The position numbers were made by a program, and so were the translations under genes. The notes beneath the pieces are model-generated. The model saw nothing but the letters and a program-made list of their open reading frames with translations, did not search any database and was not told where the DNA came from. A DNA stretch of 64,000 nt from Anastrepha obliqua (Eukaryota > Arthropoda > Insecta > Diptera > Tephritidae). Positions 33,320-43,709 of this stretch are shown here, piece after piece. How positions within the stretch are numbered: position 1 is the stretch's first letter; the number at the start of each line of letters is the position of its first letter. Location of the stretch: contig NC_072895.1 of assembly GCF_027943255.1 (NCBI RefSeq), forward strand, positions 33,640,001-33,704,000, given 5' to 3'.

Positions 33320-33520
33320 GGTAACCCTAGGATGTGTTTTTACATTGTGGGTATCAAATTAAAGCTACTGATGAGTGCTTTAATACAGAGTATTTTACAG
33401 ATCTCTGGGTGACCAGGGTCTCGAGATATAGCCGAAAAGGTGGTCCAAGGTACGCTTGGATGTGTTTGTACAGTATGGGTATCAGATGGAAGCTGTTGAT
33501 GGAAGCTTTTAAGTGAAGCA
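33320..33520. repeat. Two diverged tandem copies of a 'gggtatcaaattaaag' repeat
   Basis: aggatgtgtttttacattgt gggtatca at 33330 recurs as ggatgtgtttgtacagtatg ggtatca at 33458, about 130 bp later. This is a minisatellite-like block often found in fly transposons. No gene. Confidence 0.5.
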
Positions 33521-33544
33521 ATTTTTACTGCCCGTTTGCGGGAT

Positions 33545-33660
33545 AAAGAAAGGAGATGGAGCTGGAGATGGAAGAGGAAAAGGAATAGCTACAGGAAGAG
33601 AAAGAGGAAGAGAAAGAAAAAGAAAAAGAGAAAGAGGAAGACCACTTATTATTAAAAATT
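33545..33660. repeat. Purine-rich (GGAAGA/GAAAGA)n tract
   Basis: About 115 bp almost free of pyrimidines on the plus strand. The 87-codon Arg/Lys/Gly ORF over it is an artefact of composition. Confidence 0.8.
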
Positions 33661-34062
33661 CAAAAAAAAATTCTAAAAAAATTTTAAAATCTTACATATA
33701 CGCTTATTATATAAACGTTAATCTGAAGTCAGTTATAGTGAAAAATTCATTGTATCATTGCCGGCATGATTGGTGATCGTTTCCTTAATTTTTTGCAGAA
33801 AGGTTATGCTAATATGAGATATTACCTATATCATTCATATATTTACGTGTTACCTGTGTACTCACAAACATACGGTTGAAGCAAATATATGTCAGTTTTT
33901 TTACTTCGCCTGAAAAAGTTTGTATAAATTTAAGAAGAGTAAATAGAACTTATTTTATATCAGACTTCACGCAAAAAAGTCATTTGCACCTGAACACATA
34001 GCTGGGTTAAAGCGGGGGGGAATAGAACAGTTCTCTTCTCCTTCTCCGCTTTTTCGCACACG

Positions 34063-35025
34063 TAATTGTATGGGATGAGTGCACGATGGCACATAAGAAG
34101 TCACTGGAAGCGCTTGATAGGACATTACGAGATTTACGTAGTAAAAATGAAATGTTTGGTCGTGCCTTAGTGCTGCTGGCAGGTGATTTTAGACAAACAC
34201 TGCCTGTTATTCCTCGAGCAACTGTAGCAGATGAATTGGCTGCATGTTTGAAATCATCATATTTGTAGAGACATGTTCAAACACTCAAACTAACTACAAA
34301 TGCACGTGTTCTAATGCAAAATGATCCATCAACTGCTGAATTTTCACAGCAATTATTGGATATTGGAAATGGCAAAGTTCCTGTCGATAATTTAATTGGC
34401 TTAATAACTTTACAACCAAACTTTTGTCAAATAAGTCAAACGAAAGAACAGTTAATTCAAAGTATTTTCCCAAATTTGCCTCAAAATTACAAAAATCATG
34501 ATTGGCTTAGTGAACGAGCCATCATGGCTGGCGAAAATAAAGATGTGAATGAAATGAATGCGGCTATTTTGGCTAACAAACCAAGTCCAGAACAAACATA
34601 TCGATCCGTTGACACTGTTGCAAATCAAGATCATATTGTAAATTATCCCACTGAATTTTTGAATTCCCTTGATTTACCTGGATTACCGCCACACATGCTA
34701 AACTTGAATCATTGAAGCAACAATTTTGAATGGGAAATACTCTGGTGAAGACGTTTTAATACCGCGAATACCAATGATACCATCGGATATGCCGTTTGAA
34801 TTCAAACGTCTTCAATTTCCTGTTCGCCTTGCATTCGCGATTACTATTAATAAGTCACAAGGCCAAACTTTCCAATTTGTGGTATTGATTTAGAATACCC
34901 ATGTTTTTCTCATGGCCAACTTTATGTTTCATGCTCAAGAGTTGGAAAGCCATCGGTATTGTTCATTTATTCAACAACGCATGGAAAAACGAAAAATATT
35001 GTATACCAAAGAGCATTACAATAAA
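34063..35025 (+). pseudogene. Helitron helicase 3' fragment
   Basis: Pif1-like helicase half: VIVWDECTMAHKKSLEALDR, LLAGDFRQTLPVIPRATVAD, a stop at 34266, LTTNARVLMQND..., a stop and deletion at 34715-34730 (the segment equivalent to LKVGSVVIMLRNIN is missing), then GEDVLIPRIPMIPSDMPFEF, ITINKSQGQ, a frameshift at about 34865, and SHGQLYVSCSRVGKPS to 35021. It is clearly related to the intact Helitron at 43710-49200 but more than one family unit away. Dead. Confidence 0.88.
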
Positions 35026-35249
35026 AAAAGTACAATAATAAAGTAAATCACATCGAACGTTTTTTAATTGCTACTACTATTCAAAACTTCTTTCATTACT
35101 ATTCATGCGCGAGAATTTTTATAAAAAACACACAGTATTTTTCGGCTTAATTTTATTAATTAATCTAGATTTTTTTAAAGACGACCAACGGAACGGGCGG
35201 GTTTTCGCTAGTAAAATATAAAAACAGTTCATAGTCCCCAAGCCAATAG

Positions 35250-35342
35250 AATATCTATTTGGAAGTCTCAAGAGCAATACAAAGTTACGCCGCACAAGTT
35301 TGGGGTTTTCATCTCTTTGATGAAGTAGATAAAACTCAGTTG
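35250..35342 (+). pseudogene. Small LINE RT fragment
   Basis: LEVSRAIQSYAAQVWGFHLF resembles the region C-terminal to the RT palm of LINEs. It is cut on the right by the mariner insertion at 35345. Confidence 0.4.
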
Positions 35343-35344
35343 TA

Positions 35345-36636
35345 CGAGGGGTGCCTTTTATATGTCGGGATTTGGCAACCCTGGTGTTGCAATCTGGCAA
35401 CTGACAGCTGTATCGCAAAGTTCGACATTTTTTGGCTTTTACGTACTCAGAACGTTTTGAAATACCAGCTCTATTTGTGTTGTTTACAGTAACTTAAAAG
35501 ATTCATCTCGGTCCAAAAATGGAATTAAATCGTAAATATTTTCGAGCGGTTATTTTTTACAACTTTCGACGTGGATTAATTTAGCAACATTACATGGATG
35601 AACTTAATTCATTTTTTGGCGATGGAGCTCCATCAAGGACCAGTGTTTATCGATGGTATGGTGAATTCAATCGTGGTCGTAGTTCACTCCAAGACGAATT
35701 TCGTGAAGGTCGTCCAAAACCAGTTGTTGTTCCGAAAACCATTGATGCTGTGCGCGAACTGATATTGCAAGATCGTCATGTGACCTATCGTGAGATTGAG
35801 ACAATCTTAGGCATTAGTGGGACCAGCATACATTCAATATTGCATAAACATTTGACTGTCAAGAAAAATTGTTAGCGTTGGATCTCACACAATTTGTCAA
35901 TCGCTCAAAAAAAGGCTTGGGTCGATTGGTCGAAGGAAATGCTCAAAAAATACGATCGCGGGGCTTCGAAACACGTCTATGACATCGTGACAGGTGATGA
36001 ATCATGGATTTACGCGTATGAGCCCGAAAGTAAACAGCAGTCGACTGTATGGGTGTTTCAATATGAGCCAAATTCAACAAAAGTTGTTCGCGCACGAAAC
36101 TCTTCCAAGCAAATGGTCGCCTGTTTTTTCGGAAAAACTGGACATGTCGCAACCGTACCACTAGAACAACGCAGAACAGTAAATTCTGAGTGGTACACAA
36201 CCATTTGTTTGCCAGTTGTCTTCCAAGAAATTAGGAAAACGAATCGCCAAAGACGGATCACTCTTCACCAGAACAATGCGAGCTCTCACACATCGGCTCA
36301 AACAACTGCATTTTTGAGCACCCAAAACATCGAATTAATGGGTCATCCGCCGTATAGTTCTGACTTGGCACCGACTGACTTCTTTTTCTTCCCGTACGTA
36401 AAAAACAAACTGAGAGGTCAACGTTTTTCGACACCTGAAGAAGCGGTTGCGGCATTCAGAATGTATGTTTTGGAGGTACCTCATTCAGAGTGGCAAAAGT
36501 GCTTCGACAATTGGTTCAAACGCATGCAAAAGTGTATAGATCTTCATGGAGAATATTTTGAAAAACAATAAAGTGATTTTCGATGATTAAAATTTGTTTT
36601 TGTTCTCTAATCCCGAAATATAAAAGGCACCCCTCG
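35345..36636 (+). mobile_element. Complete mariner element with dead transposase
   Basis: Terminal repeats cgaggggtgccttttatat (35345) and the mirror ending 36636, flanked by TA at 35343-35344 and 36637-36638. 1292 bp. It carries one transposase with point defects. Relics of the same family are at 10720-11640, 41265-41610 and 53990-54360. Confidence 0.92.
35519..36571 (+). pseudogene. Mariner transposase, two stops and a D-to-N change
   Basis: Begins MELNRKYFRAVIFYNFRRGL. A TAG follows at about 35581. Then MDELNSFFGDGAPSRTSVYR, HTH TYREIETILGISGTSIHSIL, a second TAG at about 35873, then SIAQKKAWVDWSKEML, first Asp VTGDESWIYAYEPE, second site ITLHQNNASSHTS (the catalytic Asp of the usual HxDN is Asn), third Asp HPPYSSDLAPTDFFFFP, and end EYFEKQ at 36571. 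Length and domain order are complete, so only point damage inactivates it. Confidence 0.9.
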
Positions 36637-36719
36637 TATTAAAAGAATTTCGAATTTACCTACATTAACACCGTCTTATTGTGTCCTTTCAAAAAGAATT
36701 TCGTGTTTTAATTTTACAC

Positions 36720-37270
36720 TGCTTTTTGATAGGGAAAATACCATTCAAGCGAAGCAATGGCATGAAAAGTGTTATGAGGACTCCGCTTCATCAGAAACAA
36801 CAATAAACCAATGCTTTGCTGACTTCAAACGTGGTCGTAGAGACACCGATGATGCACGAAGCAGTGGACGTCCAAATGAGGCGGTAACACCAGAAAACAT
36901 CAAAAAATTCACAAAATCGTTATGAATGATCGAAAAGTGAAGTTGCGTGAGTTAGCTGCAATCGTGAAGATATCAAAAGAACGTGTTGGCTTTAAATTGC
37001 ATGAGCTTTTGACTATGAGAAAGCTCTGTTGAAAGCGGGTGCCGCGTTTGCTCCCTATTGATCAAAAACAAAAACGTGTTGATGATTCTGAGTAATTCGA
37101 ATTGCTCGCACATCCACCGTGTTCGGCAGATTTGGCTTCCAGCGACTACTGGCTGTTCGCAGATCAAGAAACAATGCTAGCCGATAAGAAATTTTGCTGG
37201 AATGAAGAGGTTATTCCTCGTTATTATCCGTTTACAAAAGTGGTATTGAAATGTTAGAGTGGCGCTGGGA
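36720..37270 (+). pseudogene. Mariner (irritans-type) relic with internal deletion
   Basis: IQAKQWHEKCYEDSASSETT, FADFKRGRRDTDDARSSGRP, IVMNDRKVKLRELAAIVKIS, KERVGFKLHELLTMRKLC, then DQKQKRVDDSE directly joined to AHPPCSADLASSDYWLFADQ. The section with the first two catalytic Asp residues is deleted. Confidence 0.78.
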
Positions 37271-37918
37271 CATGTTTTGACGACCTGTGAATGAGTGAGA
37301 GTATTTTTACTTATGGATCTGTACCATGGTAACAACAGTGGTTTGTTTATGAAAAAAACTGAGATTGGGTTGGTGGTACAGGAAAAAATTTCAACACAAC
37401 TTTCACCCATGTTGCTTCGTTACCGTCTAAACAACGAATGACGAGTGTGTGAAGAGATGTGAAATGAGCGGGCAGAATTCCGCTGCCGAATCCTTGGTGA
37501 CGTGGCAGACAAAGTTACTCTCACAATTTTGTTTTTTGCCATTTATCATCAAACATTTATTTTGCCAGAAAACTTATACTGTAGGGAGCAAAAGTGTTTC
37601 CATAGTTGACATTCTCAACTTTGTGGGCCAATAAAATGCAAACGAATGAAGCAAATCAAAAAAACTTTTTGTTCTAATAATATGCCTTTAAACCTCAACA
37701 AATTGCCGTATATGATAAAAATAAAACAGAATCAGTAAAATATTAAAAAAAAAAAACCAAAACAACTCCCATGTGTACAATTTTGCACCTTCCGTTATTC
37801 TTACTTTTGTTTGATTTCTTAATTCTCTTTTCAGCAATAGGCATGCAGTTTTACCGTTATATGTATTCGAAGCAGATTTGTTGATTTTAGCAATTAGTCT
37901 ATAAAGTACCGCGAAAAA

Positions 37919-38923
37919 ATGAAGAAGCTTTCGTCTGATGTCGAAAATAGTATTATTAGCCTAACTGAAAGTGGCTGTTCGACTCGTGCTATTGCAGATC
38001 AGCTTAAGATTTCCCATTCAGCGGTGTCCAAGGTCCAAAAAAGACGAAATGTTGCACCCAAAAACATTATTAAAGGCCGTAAACGCCTCTTAAAAGATTC
38101 TGACGCCAGACTAATGATGTCGAAAATGAGATCTGATAAGTTCCTAACACCAAAGAAGGCATCTATGGACATAGGAAAAGACCTGAGTCGGTGGACAGCT
38201 AGAAGAGCACTGGCTAAGATTGGATATGTGGCAAGTGTGAAAAAAAATAAACCAGCTCTATCCAAGAAGAATGTCAAAGCTCGATAGAAATTTGCTCGGG
38301 AACACAGAAACTGGACTCTAGATGACTGGAAACGTGTTATCTGGTCAGACGAATCCGAGTTCAACCGTTTTCAGTCGGATGGCAAGCAATACTATTGGCA
38401 TAGACCGGGCGACAAGCTTCAAAAACACCATGTGAAGCAAACCGTCAAGCATGGAGGAGGCAATGTCAAAGTTTGGGGATGCTTTACTTGGTGACACATT
38501 GGACCATTACAAAAAATTGATGGTATAATGTTAAAAGAAGACTACCTCAATATTTTGCAAACCCAACTATCAAATTTTCTGGACAAGTGTGCATATCCCG
38601 AAGAGGAAATTACTTTTCAACAAGATGGGGACCCGAAGCATACTGCCAAAATTGTCCGCGAATGGTTAAAAAGCCAAAATTTTAAGTTGATGGAGTGGCC
38701 AGCTCAAAGTCCCGACCTCAATCCGATTGAGAACCTGTGGTCAATCGTGAAGCGACGGCTCGGGGAATATCAATCAGCGCCATCCAACCTAGACGATCTT
38801 TGGAAGCGTGTAGAACTGGAGTGGAACCGAATTCCAAAAGAAACCATAGAGAAGTTGGCCGAGAGTATGCCAAACCGAATAAAAGGTGTAATAGCTAATA
38901 AGGGTCTGTGGACAAAATATTAA
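37919..38923 (+). pseudogene. Tc1-like DD34E transposase with two stops
   Basis: HTH MKKLSSDVENSIISLTESG / STRAIADQLKISHSAVSKVQ, then WTARRALAKIGYVASVKKNK. A TAG is at 38285-38287, then REHRNWTLDDWKRVIWSDES (first Asp), a TGA at about 38493, then TFQQDGDPKHTAKIV (second Asp) and SPDLNPIENLW (Glu, 34 residues after the Asp). It ends NKGLWTKY at 38923. Only two nonsense codons separate it from a full-length protein of about 334 residues. Confidence 0.9.
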
Positions 38924-40505
38924 TTTCATATCACTGCATTGATAGTAAAGTAGTTAAAGCTCTACCTGAGAAAGCTATTGAATTCCTTACAATAATCTAC
39001 AATGCCATTCTCAATGTAAATCACTACCCAACACAATGGAAATGTGCTGTTGTTGTTATGGCGCCAAAACCAAATAAACCCGAAAACTTTCTTAAGTCTT
39101 ACCGCCCCATTAGTTTGCTTGTAACGTTCTCGAAAATATTCGAACGAATATTTTTGAAGAGAATGTTACCAGTAGTTGGGGACCACAACATCATTCCCGA
39201 ACATCAGTTTGGGTTCAGGGCAAGACATGGCACACCAGAACAATGCCACAGGGTTGTAAATGTAATTAGGGATGCACTAGAAAGGAAGCAATACTGTTCT
39301 GCAGTTTTTTTAGATGTTTAACAGGCATTCGACAGAGTATGGCATGTGGGACTTCTATACAAAATTAAAAAACTCCTGCCAGCACATTTCTATTTGATCC
39401 TTAAATCCTATCTGAGTGAAAGGCACTTTTATGTTAGACACCGAGATGCGTCTTCAGAAATATACAATATTAGCGCTGGTGTGCCCCAGGGTAGTGTGTT
39501 GGGCCCCGTCCTATTCACAATGTTTACTTCCGACATGCCAATAACAGAAGAAGTGGAAGTGGCTACTTACGCTGACGATACAGCCTTCATAGCTTCTAGC
39601 GATTCACCTGCAACAGCATCCTCTTTGCTGCAAAACCAATTAAATATATTAGAAATTTGGCTTGATAAATGGAGGATCAAAGTTAACTCCGACAAGTCTA
39701 CCCATGTCATCTTTACGTTAAGAAAAGATAACTGCCCTAGAATATTTTTAAATAATGCTGTAATACCAATGAATACCAAGGTGACATATTTAGGAATGCA
39801 TTTAGATCGACGCCTTACTTGGAAATCCCATATTAAGGCCAAACAAGAGCAGCTTAAAAATAAAACCAAGCGAATGCACTGGCTGCTTGGTCGTAAATCT
39901 CAGCTTAGTTTTGAAAACAAAATAAGACTATATAAAGCTATTTTAAAGCCTGTATGGACCTACGGTATACAGCTTTGGGGAACTGGTAGCAAATCGAATA
40001 TAGAAATCCTGCAACGCTACCAATCAAAAACTTTGCGTGCACTTGTTAACGCCCCTTGGTTTGTCACAAATGAAGCAATACACAAGGACTTAGATATCCC
40101 ATTTGTAAAGAGTGAAATTCCAAACTTTTCTAACAGATATCTTGCACGGCTGTCAAACCATGTAAATACGAATGCTATATGCTTATTAGACTCAAGTAAT
40201 GAAACAATACGACTGAAGCGTAATCATATCTTAGACTTGCCATTTCTCTAATTTTGCTGAATTAAATTATTTATAAAATACATAAGTTCCTATATGAAGA
40301 TAAGCAACTCATTAGTACAATTGAAATTTAATACATTTAAGATCAAATATTAGAACAAATATCGTAATTTTATAAGTAGTTTTGCATTTGTGCAAATACT
40401 ACCGCTGCTATTAGATTATAAGACCTAATTTGCTGAATATCATTATATTAAGATAGATTGCAAATAAAATATATTACTTACACAAAAATATCATATTTCA
40501 TTTTG
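38924..40505 (+). mobile_element. Jockey-clade LINE, 5'-truncated
   Basis: RT-only fragment: AVVVMAPKPNKPENFLKSYRP, HQFGFRARHGTPEQCHRVVN, FLDV then TAA at 39319, QAFDRVWHVGLLYKIKKLLP, GVPQGSVLGPVLFTMFTSDM, ATYADDTAFIAS (YADD), TYLGMHLDRRLTWKSHI, KPVWTYGIQLWGTG, to a stop at 40251, followed by an AT-rich 3' UTR with a short A tail near 40485. The endonuclease and ORF1 are lost. One internal stop. Confidence 0.88.
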
Positions 40506-40869
40506 TTCACTAAAGGTGCAAAATTGTACACATGTGAGTTGTTTTGGTTTTTTTTTTGTTTGAATATTTTGCTCATTCTGTTTTGTTTTTATCATATACG
40601 GCAATTTGTTAAGAATTAAAGACATATTATTAGAACAAAAGGTTTTTTTGATTTGCTTCATTCGTTTGCATTTTATTGGCCCACAAAGTTGAGAATGTCA
40701 ACTATGGAAACACTTTTGCTCCCTACTATATCTTATAAACGTCTGGTGGTCTACCTTGCGATTGAGACATGCTGGAGTATTAGTTGGAAAATGGATCTGT
40801 TGATTGGTGCAAGGAGATATTGACCAAATTCTGTAATGACAAAGCAATCCTTCCAAAAAGGCAGGCCTA

Positions 40870-41100
40870 GAACGAGCGGGAATCTGCACCGAAGCTAGTA
40901 CCTTCTGACGGCTTCAAGATGGAATCGGGAGTCGGAGCAGGGATTTTCCCTAAATTAACGGGCTTGGCAGCTAGACGGCTAAGGTCACTGGCTGCTCCTC
41001 TCTTCGACGGCCTAGGACAGTGCGCCAACCTTAATCCCATCAACCTTCTCCATTACATCAACAGCTGTGGTTGTCTGTAGAAATCTTCCCGTTCGATGCC
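40870..41100 (+). pseudogene. RNase H LINE C-terminus fragment (in copy B intron)
   Basis: GLAARRLRSLAAPLFDGLGQ, CANLNPINLLHYINSCG is a LINE C-terminal tail. The same fragment lies at 53690-53825 in copy C's intron, so it predates the duplication. Confidence 0.65.
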
Positions 41101-41264
41101 TCATACTGGTATCAAAACGGCGATGTAGTACTACTTGGGGAGTGTCAGAGTGTTACTTGAATCATTTCACTCATCTACCTACCAGCCACCATATCAAAAG
41201 ACGTGCATAAAAACGCGACTAGTAACGAATTAGATATGAACCCAAAACTATAGATCTATATGGA

Positions 41265-41610
41265 TATTTCAAGGTGATCCAAACCCAACAGGAGTTGTTC
41301 GCCCGTGAAGCACTTCGGAATATGTCACCTCAGCGTCATTAGAATATATAGAGCAGTGTTCTGGGAATAATGAAAAATCCGTTGGATCATTTTTCATCAC
41401 CACAATGCCAAGAAGTCAGTTTTTCAGTATTCAAAAATTCGGTCGGAAGTCCTGCTTTGGCAGCCAGTAATTTCTCCTTATTCGCGCAGTCCAAAAATAA
41501 AATGCAAGTTCACGTTTTATGGCGACTGAAGAAGCGGTTGATGCGTTTGCACCAATTCTTTGGTTCCAATAGTGAACTTCATGGATATTATTTCGAAAAC
41601 CGATAAGGCA
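41265..41610 (+). pseudogene. Degraded mariner fragment (duplicated in copy C intron)
   Basis: Similar to 35345-36636 but heavily mutated: remnants of the region after the first Asp, the 'HHNA' region and MATEEAVDAF to the C-terminus. A paralogue lies at 53990-54360. Confidence 0.6.
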
Positions 41611-41702
41611 TTTTGGAACTTGAAGTATAAATACTTATAATTGAAAATTTAAGTATCAACCCCCGCATGAACTATATTTTGCTCTATCGCTTACATTCAC
41701 AC

Positions 41703-42532
41703 TAGGAATGCTCGATGAACATCGATGTTCGATGATCATCGATGTTGAAAGCAAAAACATCGATGTTTTAACATCGATGTTGCTATACGAAAAATATCGT
41801 AACATCGATGTTAACGGAATCGATCATCGAATATCGATGTTAACTTACATCCACAGTATCAAGCGAGTAGAGCGAGTGCGCACTGCGCACGGGTTGTTCC
41901 CTTCCTTCATTGACGTTCTTCGTCGTCTCGCTCGCGCTCACGCTCTCTGAGAGAGAACAGAAAACAGAGAGAGAGCCTCTTTTCTGTTCGTTTCGTTTTC
42001 GTTTGTTGTTTGTTGATAAATATTTATGTTGTGCGTGCGTTGGCTGTCATAATTTACTCATTTGATCTCATCCAGTGTCTGATCTCAAACAAGATCCTGT
42101 CCAAGTTTGGAATAATGCCATCGCTTCCACTTATCCGAAATTTAAAAAAAAGCAGTGAAATATTTGAGTACTATCGCTACATCAACGCCATCCGAAAGAC
42201 TGTTTTCAAAAGCTGGCTCTCCTCTTTACCAGCAAAGAAATATATTGAAGGGTTCTTCTCTATCAAAATTTCTTTTCCTTCAGTCAGTGGATAAAAAATA
42301 TAGGAATTTGTAATAATTTGATCTTCTGTTTCTTAATAAATTTCGAACGATTTTACTGTATTTATGTTATTTTTAGTTGTGTATCTTTTTGATCTTATTT
42401 GTGTTTTATATATACCTTTTAAGTTTGTTTAAACTTTAGCCAACATCGATGTTTAGTTTTCGACAAATATCGAACATCGATGTTGGGCTTTCGATTATGA
42501 CATCGATGTTTTTCTAACATCGATCATCCCTA
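41703..42532 (+). mobile_element. Non-autonomous hAT element (830 bp)
   Basis: Flanked by the 8-bp duplication attcacac (41695-41702 and 42533-42540). Ends taggaatgctcgatg and its mirror catcgatcatcccta. The subterminal regions are packed with acatcgatgtt motifs (at least eight on the left, five on the right). Inside, about 42180-42305 encodes the hAT dimerisation end (PSERLFSKAGSPLYQQRNIL, KGSSLSKFLFLQSVDKKYRN). The rest of the transposase is deleted. Copy C's intron has the clean empty site at about 54450. Confidence 0.92.
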
Positions 42533-42634
42533 ATTCACACCACTTAAATTTTCTAACCAGAAACTAAGACTTGCTTCTCAGCATTTAATTTAATTTTTCT
42601 TATGTAAATCCAACTTTTCATTTTTTAATTGCAG

Positions 42635-42976
42635 AAGCGGCTACAGCGGCGAACCCTGTCTGCTGCGTTTGATTTGCGAGACGAATTCCTCTGGACTCGG
42701 TGAAGTTAACGGCGTTCTGGGCACATTAGTGCATATAATTTTTTCGTAAGAGGCCTTAGTTCAAATGGAAATTCTTTATTATTATTAAATTTTGTCAAAA
42801 TTTTCAGTCCAAGCACATCGGCAAACGAAAATCTGCCACATTCTTACTATCAAGCCGAGATGGACGGCGCTCATGGGATGTGCGAACACTACGCGACCGA
42901 ATGCGAAGAGAACCCATTAGACCTGATTTCAGCGCCGCTTGGTGATATTATCGATGATTTAATGGGCGATAAATAG
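42635..42976 (+). CDS. DM4/12-family gene copy B, exons 4-5
   Basis: Exon 4 is 42635-42745 (acceptor ttaattgcag, donor gtaaga). Exon 5 is 42808-42976 (acceptor attttcag, stop TAG). Phase 2 from exon 3 joins to SGYSGEPCLLRLICETNSSG, NGVLGTLVHIIFS, then SANENLPHSYYQAEMDGAHG, MCEHYATECEENPLDLISAP and LGDIIDDLMGDK. The four Cys and the CLLR.ICE signature are those of the DM4/12 domain. Exons 1-5 total 741 nt (108+114+239+111+169) in one frame. Intron 4 (62 bp) has no similarity to intron 4 of copies A and C. Confidence 0.85.
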
Positions 42977-43022
42977 AGTGAAGATTGTAAAGAATTAAAT
43001 ATAAATAAATACTGAAAAAACG

Positions 43023-43140
43023 AGCGCAAAATTATCGAAAAAAAGTCATGGCTTTTGCATCATGATAATGCACCTGCTCACTCATTTTTGCTTGTGAGAG
43101 ATTATTTGGCGAAAGACAACGCACAAAAGAAGAAGTTGTG
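43023..43140 (+). pseudogene. Mariner fragment downstream of copy B
   Basis: KKSWLLHHDNAPAHSFLLVR, DYLAKDNAQ: the segment around the second catalytic Asp of a mariner transposase. Only about 115 bp. Confidence 0.7.
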
Positions 43141-43317
43141 AATATAAAATCTGTTTGGCCTTTTCCCAATTGTTTCGAACGAGTTTAGGCGCTCAAACAA
43201 GAAGAGTGCTGATATTTTCATTTGATATTCAGGTTTCCCTCGAGCTGCATTTGCTGTGGATATTATTGACGTGAAAACGTCTTATAATTCGATTTAGCCG
43301 GCTGCACGCACGAAAAA

Positions 43318-43448
43318 ATGTGTCGTTACCTTGCTCATTAGGCGTTACCTTGCTCATTTATCGTTACCTTGCTCATTTGTCCTTACCTTGCTCATTTGTC
43401 GTTACCTTGCTCATTTGTCGTTACCTTGCTCATGGCCGTTACCTTGAA
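43318..43448. repeat. 19-bp minisatellite 'cgttaccttgctcatttgt'
   Basis: Six full units and one partial unit in copy 3 of the pentamer element. The equivalent place in copies 1 and 2 has about 2-3 units. Confidence 0.9.
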
Positions 43449-43709
43449 TGAACTGCAAACGAAAGCGCGGAACGAACGACAAAGCAAACGAACGGCAACG
43501 TTCGACATCTTGCTCTCTCCTACTTAAGTGAGCGTATATGTGTATGTATATGCGCATATGTACATATATTAATTCACGTATTTGTATTTGCATATGCCTT
43601 CTTATTGATTATTATTAATTTGATTCACTTGAAGAATTTAAAATAAAACCAAGTTTGTTAATAATACCTGTTGTTTTAATGTTATTATTATTAATTTTTT
43701 TATTATATA

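Larger units (their letters stand above)
37584..40723 (+). mobile_element. Tc1-like element with about 210-bp TIRs, containing a LINE
   Basis: Inverted repeats 37584-37791 and 40513-40723 begin gggagcaaaagtgtttccat. They are nearly identical over their length and are flanked by TA at 37582-37583 and 40724-40725. The transposase lies at 37919-38923. A 5'-truncated jockey LINE (about 38924-40505) is inserted just after the transposase stop. Without it the element is about 1.56 kb, typical of Tc1 elements with long TIRs (Minos, Paris, S type). Confidence 0.93.

Noticed and set aside
33513..33776. 87-codon Gly/Arg/Lys-rich ORF
   Set aside because: It is the translation of a purine-rich simple tract, without support as a gene.
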